Positions 1 through 5,483 of a stretch of 6,799 bases of DNA are shown in pieces. The translations under genes and the position numbers were made by a program. Within the stretch, counting starts at the first letter, position 1. Each line of letters starts with the position of its first letter. The stretch comes from Bacilli bacterium. Its GTDB lineage: Bacteria; Bacillota_I; Bacilli_A; RF39; UBA660. The DNA is taken from the NCBI GenBank assembly GCA_017461465.1, contig JAFTYN010000033.1, positions 1 through 6,799 of the forward strand, read 5' to 3'. The notes beneath the pieces were generated by a model. That model saw only the letters and a list, made by a program, of their open reading frames with translations, made no database searches and had not been told where the DNA came from.

Positions 1-2
1 TA

Positions 3-146
3 TTAATGCAAGGTACTAATATGGGAATTATTGAAGGTAGAAAACTACTTAACCATAAAGATACTGATAAGGAAGTAGAAAAAATAATTGAAGAATATGT
101 AGAGATGCAAGAAGCAGCAGTAGAAAATTTAAAGACTTTTTTATAA
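3..146 (+). CDS. C-terminal end of a helical protein (partial, 5' end outside window)
   Basis: The frame is open from the left edge and ends at TAA 144-146, giving about 47 residues. The sequence is charged and looks fully alpha-helical: a start like MQGTNMGIIEGRKLLNH is followed by a Glu/Lys-rich helix and the ending VENLKTFL. This resembles, from memory only, the C-terminal helices of small Clostridia/Bacilli helical-bundle proteins of unknown function that end in a similar way. In-frame ATGs at 6 and 21 exist, but only a weak AAGG (10-13) precedes the second. The open frame reaching the edge favours a truncated longer gene. A terminator starts within the stop codon, so this is the last gene of its transcript. 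Function is unknown. Confidence 0.6.
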   Translation, partial: LMQGTNMGIIEGRKLLNHKDTDKEVEKIIEEYVEMQEAAVENLKTFL

Positions 147-169
147 TAAGCAAATATGCTTATTTTTTT
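145..169 (+). terminator. Intrinsic terminator after the left-edge gene
   Basis: A perfect 8-bp stem (AATAAGCA at 145-152 pairing with TGCTTATT at 157-164) closes a 4-nt loop and runs into a T tract at 163-169. The 5' arm begins inside the stop codon of the partial gene. Confidence 0.85.
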
Positions 170-170
170 A

Positions 171-179
171 TGATATAAT
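171..179 (+). promoter_or_regulatory. Extended -10 promoter of the membrane-protein gene
   Basis: TGATATAAT gives a perfect -10 hexamer TATAAT (174-179) with the extended TG at 171-172. No good -35 lies 16-18 nt upstream, where the preceding terminator sits. Predicted transcription start is near 186, leaving a leader of about 14 nt that carries the ribosome site AGAGGTG (189-195) before ATG 200. Confidence 0.75.
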
Positions 180-199
180 ACTGATAATAGAGGTGTTGT

Positions 200-1186
200 A
201 TGAATAAAAGATTAGGTATGACCTATTTATGGTCTTTATTATTTAGTGTTATAGCACAAATTTTCTTTTGGGGAGTATTTATATTTTTTGATGAATCAAA
301 GATAATATCACAAGACTTAGCAGAAGGTTTAGCGTGTCTATCATCTATAGTTTTACTTTTTGTATCAATCATTTTAATATTAATATTTGAAAAGAAAATA
401 ACTAAAAAGTTAAATGTAAATCCTTTACCTTTATACATATTCTTTACGATTAACTGGGGAGTATTTTCTATTTTAGGAGGTTTATTCACTCTTAAATTAG
501 TAGATATTGGTATATTACATTATTGTGATTCTAGTGCTGGTGGAAGTTTATTTGGACCATGCTTTTTAAATGGTATTGAATATATCTTTGAATCAATTAT
601 AATGATTCTAGCGATAGTATTATTAATAGTACTAAGATTAATAATATTATTTATTAAATTTATAAAGAGTAATAAAGAAAAAGTAAGAAAAACATTGAAA
701 GAAAATACTGGTATGGTAGTACTTATGGTATCTATTATTATAATATCTATTGTGTTTTTTATTATTAAAAGTTTTGATTTAGATGAAAAATATCATTTAA
801 ATCATATGATTAAAAATGGAGATGAATTTATTACATATGATGAATCTACAATTGTTGTACATGGTATAAAGGGAACTAAGTTTACTAAAAGTACTATTAT
901 GTTAGATTATGACTCAAAAACAGTTGGTTTTCTTATGGCTAATTCTTTTGATGAATTTATGGTATATAAATTAAAAGAAGGAAACTGCGTTAGTGAGAGT
1001 AGATATTTACAAAGAGAATTTGATTTAAATAGACCTGGTATATCATTTAAAACTTATTATAGTAATGAAGAAAATTCACATCGTACTACTGATTTATTAT
1101 TAGTTATGGATGATAACAAAATGTATTCAGCATGTAATATAAAAGATGAAGATGGAGATTATGAACCGTTTTTAGATTTAAATTAG
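200..1186 (+). CDS. Five-helix membrane protein with C-terminal extracytoplasmic domain, function unknown
   Basis: This 328-residue protein has five likely membrane helices at about residues 8-30, 44-63, 77-98, 129-152 and 171-189. The loops after helices 2 and 4 are rich in Lys/Arg (EKKITKK; KFIKSNKEKVRKTLK), so by the positive-inside rule the N terminus is cytoplasmic and the roughly 138-residue C-terminal part lies outside. That domain is mixed polar with aromatic strands and has two cysteines (C263, C312). The external loop after helix 3 also carries two cysteines (C109, C121). Disulfides are therefore possible but unproven. I recognise no family motif. The start is supported by AGAGGTG five bases upstream. 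The gene is monocistronic, with its own promoter and a terminator directly after its TAG stop. Sensor, stress or envelope roles would be guesses. Confidence 0.88.
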   Translation: MNKRLGMTYLWSLLFSVIAQIFFWGVFIFFDESKIISQDLAEGLACLSSIVLLFVSIILILIFEKKITKKLNVNPLPLYIFFTINWGVFSILGGLFTLKLVDIGILHYCDSSAGGSLFGPCFLNGIEYIFESIIMILAIVLLIVLRLIILFIKFIKSNKEKVRKTLKENTGMVVLMVSIIIISIVFFIIKSFDLDEKYHLNHMIKNGDEFITYDESTIVVHGIKGTKFTKSTIMLDYDSKTVGFLMANSFDEFMVYKLKEGNCVSESRYLQREFDLNRPGISFKTYYSNEENSHRTTDLLLVMDDNKMYSACNIKDEDGDYEPFLDLN

Positions 1187-1209
1187 AGAAGATAATATCT
1201 TCTTTTTTT
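1187..1209 (+). terminator. Intrinsic terminator after the membrane-protein gene
   Basis: A 7-bp stem (AGAAGAT 1187-1193 with ATCTTCT 1197-1203) around a 3-nt loop is followed by T1203-T1209. It begins on the base right after the TAG stop. The stem is A/T-rich and so fairly weak. Confidence 0.75.
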
Positions 1210-1246
1210 AGTGTACTTAATTATTAATTTTTATAAAAAATGAATT

Positions 1247-1255
1247 TAATATACT
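1247..1255 (+). promoter_or_regulatory. Weak candidate -10 for the M23-SH3b gene
   Basis: TAATAT (1247-1252) overlaps TATACT (1250-1255) upstream of AAAGGAGG. A promoter is expected because a terminator separates this gene from the one before. However, no -35 and no TG extension are visible, and the implied start at about 1259-1262 would fall inside the Shine-Dalgarno site. The choice of hexamer is uncertain. Confidence 0.3.
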
Positions 1256-1257
1256 AG

Positions 1258-1265
1258 AAAGGAGG
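1258..1265 (+). promoter_or_regulatory. Strong Shine-Dalgarno site of the M23-SH3b gene
   Basis: AAAGGAGG matches the 16S rRNA tail almost perfectly and sits four bases before ATG 1270, fixing the start. It is one of the two strongest ribosome sites in the window, the other preceding the gene at 4453. Confidence 0.85.
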
Positions 1266-1269
1266 ATTT

Positions 1270-2157
1270 ATGCTTAAGAATTATGCTGTTTTTCCTGCTA
1301 GAAATATAAACATTACACAAAACTATGATGGAATAAGTCATTATAGACAAACTAATTCAACCAATGGAATCAAATCATATCCAATAGATATAGCATATGA
1401 AAATCTTTATTTAATGGCACCATGTGATGTAGAAGTAATAAAAATGAATGGTTTTTATAATGAAAGTGTTCTTAACCAAATCTTTATCTGGTCAAAAGAA
1501 AAAGTGTATTTTGCAAATGGAGATTATGATTATTTTACTCTTTTAGTGGGACATATTAATGATTGGGACTTTAGTAGTGATTTAATAGGTAAAACTTATA
1601 AAAGGGGAGAAAACATAGTAAAACAAGGTTATGATGGAACATATATAGGAAATGAACATTTAGATATAGTAGTAGCTAAAGGACTTCAAAGTACTTGGGT
1701 TAAAAATAGTTACAATGAATGGGTTCTTCCTAATTCTTTGAAATTTGAAGATGTATTTTATATAGACAGTAATTATAATAATGTTATTAATTTAAATGGT
1801 ATTAATTTTAAAGAGATTCCTATTGATGCTTATGCATCACTTCCTGATGTAGTTATAAGAGATGAAAATATAAATCAAGTTGAAGTAATAGTAACTGATT
1901 TAAGAGTAAGAACAAATCCAAATCTTAATGCAGAAATAATAGGTTTTTGTAAAGAAGGAATATTTAATGTACTAAATACTTTTAAAGATGATGTTTATAC
2001 TTGGTATGAAATAGAAAAAGATAAATGGATAGCATCATTAGAAGGTTGGATAATATATTATCCAAAAAAAGAAGTAAAAAAAGAATCTATCATACAAAGA
2101 ATAAAGAATCTTTTTGTATCTACTCTTAATAGGATTAAGAATCTATTTAAAAAATAA
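1270..2157 (+). CDS. Phage-lysin-like protein: degenerate M23 peptidase domain, SH3b domain, amphipathic tail
   Basis: Residues about 10-165 follow the layout of M23 (LytM-like) metallopeptidases: a YPIDIA box (D40), an APCDVEV strand, GHIN (H95), KRGENIVKQGYDGT, and GNEHLDIVVAKG (H130). Canonical enzymes bind zinc with the His and Asp of HxxxD and the last His of HxH. Here the His four residues before D40 is S36, and the last His of HxH is D132, so two of three zinc ligands are missing and classic activity is doubtful. Residues about 204-264 form a bacterial SH3 (SH3b) wall-binding domain, with LRVRTNPNLNAEIIG and a closing WIASLEGWIIYY. A basic amphipathic helix (266-295) ends the protein. 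There is no signal peptide or membrane helix, so export would need lysis or a non-Sec route, as for phage endolysins. A prophage remnant or domesticated lysin is plausible, but no other phage gene is nearby. Confidence 0.8.
   Translation: MLKNYAVFPARNINITQNYDGISHYRQTNSTNGIKSYPIDIAYENLYLMAPCDVEVIKMNGFYNESVLNQIFIWSKEKVYFANGDYDYFTLLVGHINDWDFSSDLIGKTYKRGENIVKQGYDGTYIGNEHLDIVVAKGLQSTWVKNSYNEWVLPNSLKFEDVFYIDSNYNNVINLNGINFKEIPIDAYASLPDVVIRDENINQVEVIVTDLRVRTNPNLNAEIIGFCKEGIFNVLNTFKDDVYTWYEIEKDKWIASLEGWIIYYPKKEVKKESIIQRIKNLFVSTLNRIKNLFKK
2098..2148 (+). repeat. Tandem 11-residue repeat coding for the amphipathic tail
   Basis: AAGAATCTTTTT (2104-2115) and AAGAATCTATTT (2137-2148) are near-identical and 33 nt apart. 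They encode RIKNLF at residues 277-282 and 288-293, a shift of exactly 11 residues (three helical turns). Hydrophobic I/L/F and basic K/R positions would face opposite sides of one helix. Confidence 0.7.
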
Positions 2158-2163
2158 TCTTTA

Positions 2164-2172
2164 TGTTATAAT
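2164..2172 (+). promoter_or_regulatory. Extended -10 promoter of the thioredoxin-system operon
   Basis: TGTTATAAT provides TG at 2164-2165 and a consensus TATAAT at 2167-2172, with no clear -35. The predicted start near 2179 coincides with the Shine-Dalgarno site of the first gene, giving a leader of about 9 nt. The same decamer ATGTTATAAT recurs at 4421-4430. I saw no terminator between 2157 and this promoter, so read-through from the lysin-like gene is possible. Confidence 0.75.
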
Positions 2173-2187
2173 TAAATGGGTGATAAT

Positions 2188-2610
2188 ATGAAAATACTTT
2201 TAATATGTAGTAAAAATTTTTATGGTAATATACCTAAAATAGAAGAAGAACTTAAAAATAACAATCATGAAGTTTTTATGCCTAATTGTTATGATGACCC
2301 TAGTGTTGAAGATAAAATGAGAAAACTAGGTAAAGAAAAGCATGCTGAATTTAAAGCAAAGATGTTTAAACGAAGTGAAGATTTAATTAGTAATATGGAT
2401 GCTGTTTTAGTACTTAATTTTGATAAAGAAAAAGATGGAAAAGTATATAAAAATTATATTGGTGGAGCAACTTTTCTAGAAATGTATGATGCTTTTAGAT
2501 TTAATAAAAAGATTTATTTATATAATGATATTCCAGAAGGAATGTTATTTGATGAAATAGAAGGTTTTTCTCCTATTATTTTAAATGGAAATATAAGTGA
2601 GGTAAAATAG
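2188..2610 (+). CDS. Nucleoside 2-deoxyribosyltransferase-like protein
   Basis: The 140-residue protein begins with the hydrophobic strand MKILLICSK and has a flavodoxin-like alpha/beta layout typical of nucleoside 2-deoxyribosyltransferase-like proteins. The family marks visible are MDAVLVLNFD (D71), then KNYIGGATFLEM, whose E98 corresponds to the nucleophilic Glu of true deoxyribosyltransferases, and a late IYLYNDIPEG segment. True enzymes exchange bases between deoxynucleosides; many small relatives have no proven substrate, so the precise reaction is inferred. An ATG lies 12 bases upstream in frame (2176), but it would fall before the predicted transcription start. ATG 2188 follows GGTGAT (2179-2184) by three bases, so it is preferred. 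First gene of the four-gene operon, one base before the next start. Confidence 0.85.
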   Translation: MKILLICSKNFYGNIPKIEEELKNNNHEVFMPNCYDDPSVEDKMRKLGKEKHAEFKAKMFKRSEDLISNMDAVLVLNFDKEKDGKVYKNYIGGATFLEMYDAFRFNKKIYLYNDIPEGMLFDEIEGFSPIILNGNISEVK

Positions 2611-2611
2611 T

Positions 2612-3196
2612 ATGACTAAATTATTATATCAAGGTCATGCTAGTTATAGAATAACTACTAATGAAGGTAAAATAATATATATAGATCCATATATGGGATC
2701 GCATTATGATAAAGAAGCTGATTTAGTATTAGTGACACATCAGCATTATGATCATAATGCAATTAATAAAATGCCCCATAAAGATAGTACGATAGTTTTT
2801 CAAAATATGGATGCTATAAAAGAAGGAACTTATGTTAATACTAATATTTATGGAGTAGATATAAATCCAGTTCCTGCTTATAATAAAAATCATAAAATTA
2901 ATGAGTGTGTTGGATATATTCTTAATATAGATGGTATAAGATTATATTTCGCAGGAGATACAAGTAAGACTGAAGAAATGCATAATATTAAAGATATTGA
3001 TTATGCTTTCCTACCATGCGATGGAATATTTAATATGGACGCTAGTGAAGCAAGCTTATGTGCCAACATAATTAATGCTAAACATTCAGTACCTATGCAT
3101 ACTTATCCAGATCATTTATTTAGTGAAGAAATAGCAAAAAAATTTAATGGAATTAATAAATTAGTAATTAGACCAAATGAAGAAATAGATTTGTAG
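2612..3196 (+). CDS. UlaG-like metallo-beta-lactamase-fold hydrolase
   Basis: The 194-residue protein shows the whole metal-binding set of the metallo-beta-lactamase fold: THQHYDH (H43, H45, D47, H48), a middle His at H94, GDT with D116, and PMHTYP with H163. The opening GHASYRI (8-14) and the DPY segment mark the branch that contains UlaG (L-ascorbate-6-phosphate lactonase) and many uncharacterised hydrolases, usually with a cytoplasmic di-metal centre. The substrate cannot be read from sequence, and there is no ascorbate-utilisation gene nearby, so UlaG itself is not claimed. The ribosome site GTGAGGT (2597-2603) overlaps the end of the upstream gene, and its TAG stop overlaps the ribosome site of trxB, indicating tight translational coupling in the operon. 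Confidence 0.9.
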   Translation: MTKLLYQGHASYRITTNEGKIIYIDPYMGSHYDKEADLVLVTHQHYDHNAINKMPHKDSTIVFQNMDAIKEGTYVNTNIYGVDINPVPAYNKNHKINECVGYILNIDGIRLYFAGDTSKTEEMHNIKDIDYAFLPCDGIFNMDASEASLCANIINAKHSVPMHTYPDHLFSEEIAKKFNGINKLVIRPNEEIDL

Positions 3197-3201
3197 GTGA
3201 T
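3195..3201 (+). promoter_or_regulatory. Ribosome binding site deciding the GTG start of trxB
   Basis: AGGTGAT begins inside the TAG stop of the upstream gene and ends three bases before GTG 3205. No ATG lies at a suitable distance, so the GTG start is well supported. Confidence 0.85.
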
Positions 3202-3204
3202 AAA

Positions 3205-4104
3205 GTGTACGACGTTATAATAATAGGAGCAGGTCCAGCAGGGCTTACCGCAGCAATATATCTAGGACGTGCTGGTAAAAAAGTATTAATACTTGAAAAA
3301 AATGTATATGGTGGACAAATAGTTAATTCAAAGGAAGTAGAAAATTATCCTGCTATAAGTAAAATATCAGGTTTTGAATTTTCAAATAACTTATATAATC
3401 AAGCTAAAAACTTTGGTGCAGAGTTAAAATATGAAACTGTTGTAAATTTGACAAAGGATAAAGAAGTAACAACTAATAGAGGAAAATATCAAGCGAAAAG
3501 TATTATTATTGCAACAGGATTATCTAATAGAACATTAGAAATCGATGGAGTAGATTCCTTTATTGGACGAGGTATTTCTTACTGTGCTACATGTGATGGT
3601 AATTTCTTTAAGGATAAAGTAGTTGCAGTTGTAGGTGGAGGTAATACTGCTTTAGAAGATGCTATATTCTTGTCAAATATTTGTAAAAAAGTTTACATCA
3701 TTCATAGAAGAACTGCTTTTAGAGGAGAAAAAATACTTCAAGATATACTTAATAAAAAAGAGAATGTTGAATTTATTCTTAACTCAAATGTAGTTAAAAT
3801 AAATGGTAATGAGTTATTAGAAAGTATTATTATAAATACAAATAATGAAGAAAAAGAATTACAAATAGATGGTTTATTCTTAGCAATAGGACAGATACCA
3901 AATAATTCATATATAGATATTATTGATCTAGATGAAAAAGGGTATGCTATAGCAAATGAAGATTGTAAGACTAATATAGATGGAATTTATGTAGCAGGAG
4001 ATTTTAGGACTAAAAAAGTAAGACAATTAGTAACAGCAGCATCAGATGGTGCTACAGCAGCTATAAACGCAATAGAATATATAGAAAGAAGTGATAAAAA
4101 ATGA
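3205..4104 (+). CDS. trxB: Thioredoxin reductase (NADPH)
   Basis: This 299-residue flavoprotein passes electrons from NADPH through FAD and a redox disulfide to thioredoxin in the cytoplasm. All hallmarks are visible: the FAD-binding GAGPAG (8-13), GGQ (36-38), ATG (103-105), the active-site CATC (C127, C130) followed by DG, the second dinucleotide fold GGGNTALEDA (144-153), HRR with R168, R169 and R173 for the NADPH 2'-phosphate, and the C-terminal GD (265-266) with RQLVTAASDG. Length is close to the usual 300-320 residues, so it is complete. The start is GTG, the only non-ATG start in the window. The last bases overlap trxA as ATGA, and its TGA stop is backed by an immediate in-frame TAG. 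The adjacent trxA is almost certainly its substrate. Confidence 0.97.
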   Translation: MYDVIIIGAGPAGLTAAIYLGRAGKKVLILEKNVYGGQIVNSKEVENYPAISKISGFEFSNNLYNQAKNFGAELKYETVVNLTKDKEVTTNRGKYQAKSIIIATGLSNRTLEIDGVDSFIGRGISYCATCDGNFFKDKVVAVVGGGNTALEDAIFLSNICKKVYIIHRRTAFRGEKILQDILNKKENVEFILNSNVVKINGNELLESIIINTNNEEKELQIDGLFLAIGQIPNNSYIDIIDLDEKGYAIANEDCKTNIDGIYVAGDFRTKKVRQLVTAASDGATAAINAIEYIERSDKK

Positions 4105-4397
4105 TAGTAATTAATAATAATTTCAAAGAAGAAGTATTAGATTATAAAGGAACTGTTTTAGTAGATTTTTATGCAGATTGGTGTGGTCCATGTAAGATGT
4201 TATCACCTGTTTTAGAAGAAATATCAAATGAAACAGATATTAAAATATGTAAGGTTAATGTTGATGAAAATCAAGCTCTTGCTATAGAATACAAAGTTAT
4301 GTCAATTCCAACTTTAATTGTATTTAAAGAAGGCAAAAAAGAATTAGTTTCAGTAGGATTAAAATCAAAAGAAGAAATATTAGAAATGATTAAATAA
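4101..4397 (+). CDS. trxA: Thioredoxin
   Basis: The 98-residue protein is a short but complete thioredoxin. It has the active-site WCGPCK (W27-K32, redox C28 and C31), the buried D22 region VDFYADW, and the cis-proline loop SIPT (P70). It reduces protein disulfides, for example in ribonucleotide reductase or peroxiredoxins, and is recycled by TrxB. A third cysteine at C50 is not part of the redox motif. ATG 4101 overlaps the trxB stop by four bases (ATGA), preceded by AAGTGAT (4089-4095), so the two are translationally coupled and probably made in fixed ratio. It is the last gene of the operon; the terminator starts inside its stop codon. Confidence 0.97.
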   Translation: MIVINNNFKEEVLDYKGTVLVDFYADWCGPCKMLSPVLEEISNETDIKICKVNVDENQALAIEYKVMSIPTLIVFKEGKKELVSVGLKSKEEILEMIK

Positions 4398-4420
4398 GCA
4401 AACTTAATTGTTTGCTTTTT
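4396..4420 (+). terminator. Intrinsic terminator of the thioredoxin-system operon
   Basis: A perfect 8-bp stem (AAGCAAAC 4396-4403, GTTTGCTT 4410-4417) with a 6-nt loop leads into T4416-T4420. The first two stem bases belong to the trxA TAA stop. Confidence 0.85.
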
Positions 4421-4421
4421 A

Positions 4422-4430
4422 TGTTATAAT
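4422..4430 (+). promoter_or_regulatory. Extended -10 promoter of the orphan/GNAT operon
   Basis: TGTTATAAT starts two bases after the terminator T-run: TG at 4422-4423, TATAAT at 4425-4430, no recognisable -35. The expected start near 4437 leaves a 16-nt leader holding AGGAGGT (4442-4448), four bases before ATG 4453. Confidence 0.75.
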
Positions 4431-4452
4431 ATAACTTAACTAGGAGGTATGT

Positions 4453-4881
4453 ATGCATTCACTAAAATATACTATTTATAATTCATATGATGAAGAAAGT
4501 AATATGCCTTTATTAGCAAGTATTCATTTATTAAAAAGTTATGATCCTAAGATAAAAGAAGAAATAGGCATTAATATAAGTAAATATACTTATTTTGTTA
4601 ATAAAGAAAATTTTGAAACAAAAGATATTATAAAGAATTCTAAAGAAAATGATATTAATAAAATATTTGAAAAATTGAAAAAAATAAAATTAAATGAATT
4701 AAAGAATAATTATTATACGGATAAAGAAGAAGAAAGAAAAAAACACTGGGAACTTGAATATGATATGTTTAAGATAGTAGGAACATTTGATAATATTCCA
4801 AAAGAAATAAAAGAGATTGAAAAAATAATTAAATTTAATGAGTTTATAGAAGACTGTAGAAAAGAGGAAGTTTATGAATAA
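4453..4881 (+). CDS. Charged protein of unknown function
   Basis: I do not recognise this 142-residue protein. It is very rich in Lys, Glu, Ile and Asn, with no membrane helix, signal peptide or cysteine-rich motif. The N-terminal half (about 1-60) alternates hydrophobic and polar residues (SLKYTIYNS; NMPLLASIHLLKSY; KYTYFVNKENF), suggesting a small mixed alpha/beta domain. The second half is mainly helical (INKIFEKLKKIKLNEL; KEIKEIEKIIKFNEF). The strong ribosome site AGGAGGT and the dedicated promoter show it is a real gene. It overlaps the next gene, a GNAT acetyltransferase, by eight bases, so the two are translated together. It might serve as a partner or substrate of that enzyme, but nothing in the sequence proves it. 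Confidence 0.8.
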   Translation: MHSLKYTIYNSYDEESNMPLLASIHLLKSYDPKIKEEIGINISKYTYFVNKENFETKDIIKNSKENDINKIFEKLKKIKLNELKNNYYTDKEEERKKHWELEYDMFKIVGTFDNIPKEIKEIEKIIKFNEFIEDCRKEEVYE

Positions 4882-5440
4882 TATAGGAACAATTAAGTTA
4901 GAAACAGATAGACTTATTTTAAGAAGACTAGAATTAAATGATGCAGAAAAAATGTTTAATAATTGGTGTAATGATGAGGAGGTAACTAGATACTTACCTT
5001 GGGAACCCCATGGCAAAATTGAAGTAACTAAAGAATTACTTGATATGTGGGTAAATGACTATAATAATGAGCATACATATAGATGGATAGTTATTTTAAA
5101 AGATAATAATGAACCAATAGGTACTATAGATGTTGTAAAAAAAGATATTTCTAATAAAGTATTTGAACTTGGTCATTGTTATAGCAAAGTATCATGGAGA
5201 AAAGGATATGCAACAGAAGCTTTTAAGAAAGTTATATCTTTTCTTTTTGATGAAGTAGGTGTAGAAGTTATTATGGCTAAACATTATGAAAATAATCTTG
5301 CAAGTGGTAAAGTAATGTTAAAGTCTGGAATGACATATGAAGCAACATTAAGAAGTAGAATTATTGATAAAGTTACGAAAGAGAGAGTTGGAGAAGTTTA
5401 TTATTCAATTACTAAGGATGAATATTTAAGAACTATGTAA
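4874..5440 (+). CDS. GNAT-family N-acetyltransferase (RimJ/RimL-like)
   Basis: The 188-residue protein has the standard opening LETDRLILRRLELNDAEKMF (9-28), the EEVTRYLPW segment, a central strand IGTIDVV, and the acetyl-CoA pyrophosphate loop WRKGYATEA (108-116; the RxxGxG/A-type site). The late NLASGKVMLKSGMTYE (141-156) matches the N..S..V..K.GF.xE pattern of the Acetyltransf_3 group. Family members acetylate amino groups on ribosomal proteins, antibiotics or metabolites using acetyl-CoA; the acceptor cannot be told from sequence. Full length for the family. ATG 4874 follows AGAGGAAG (4863-4870) and lies inside the end of the preceding gene. Its last codons and stop form part of the terminator hairpin. 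Confidence 0.92.
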   Translation: MNNIGTIKLETDRLILRRLELNDAEKMFNNWCNDEEVTRYLPWEPHGKIEVTKELLDMWVNDYNNEHTYRWIVILKDNNEPIGTIDVVKKDISNKVFELGHCYSKVSWRKGYATEAFKKVISFLFDEVGVEVIMAKHYENNLASGKVMLKSGMTYEATLRSRIIDKVTKERVGEVYYSITKDEYLRTM

Positions 5441-5453
5441 TATAGTTCTTTTT
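5428..5453 (+). terminator. Intrinsic terminator of the GNAT operon, overlapping the gene end
   Basis: A 9-bp perfect stem (AAGAACTAT 5428-5436, ATAGTTCTT 5442-5450) has a 5-nt loop, with T5449-T5453 after it. The TAA stop (5438-5440) lies in the loop, so the last three sense codons also encode the 5' arm. Confidence 0.85.
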
Positions 5454-5455
5454 CT

Positions 5456-5483
5456 TTGAATTTGTCATTATTTATGATAAACT
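5456..5483 (+). promoter_or_regulatory. Probable promoter of the ABC-F gene
   Basis: TGATAAACT gives TG at 5475-5476 and a four-of-six -10, TAAACT (5478-5483). TTGAAT (5456-5461) could serve as -35 at 16-bp spacing. The start would fall near 5490, with the ribosome site AAGTGAT (5497-5503) three bases before ATG 5507. It is weaker than the other promoters here; TATGAT (5473-5478) is an alternative -10. Confidence 0.5.

Noticed and set aside
223..489. Minus-strand open frame of 88 codons.
   Set aside because: It lies wholly within the membrane-protein gene, with no ribosome site and a composition expected from the complement of AT-rich coding DNA.
1187..1269. Riboswitch or long regulatory leader between the membrane-protein and lysin-like genes.
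   Set aside because: Only about 60 A/T-rich bases remain after the terminator, with no conserved structure seen.
2612..3196. Naming the metallo-hydrolase ulaG.
   Set aside because: The fold and metal motif fit, but there is no ascorbate transport or pentose-phosphate gene nearby, and the protein is shorter than UlaG as I know it.
4699..5016. Minus-strand open frame of 105 codons with a Phe/Ile-rich pseudo-membrane sequence.
   Set aside because: Its hydrophobicity is simply the complement of Lys/Glu-rich codons in the two overlapping plus-strand genes; there is no promoter or ribosome site.
4453..5440. GNAT toxin-antitoxin module.
   Set aside because: The acetyltransferase has the RimJ/RimL-type N terminus, and the upstream protein shows no ribbon-helix-helix or helix-turn-helix; overlap alone is not enough.
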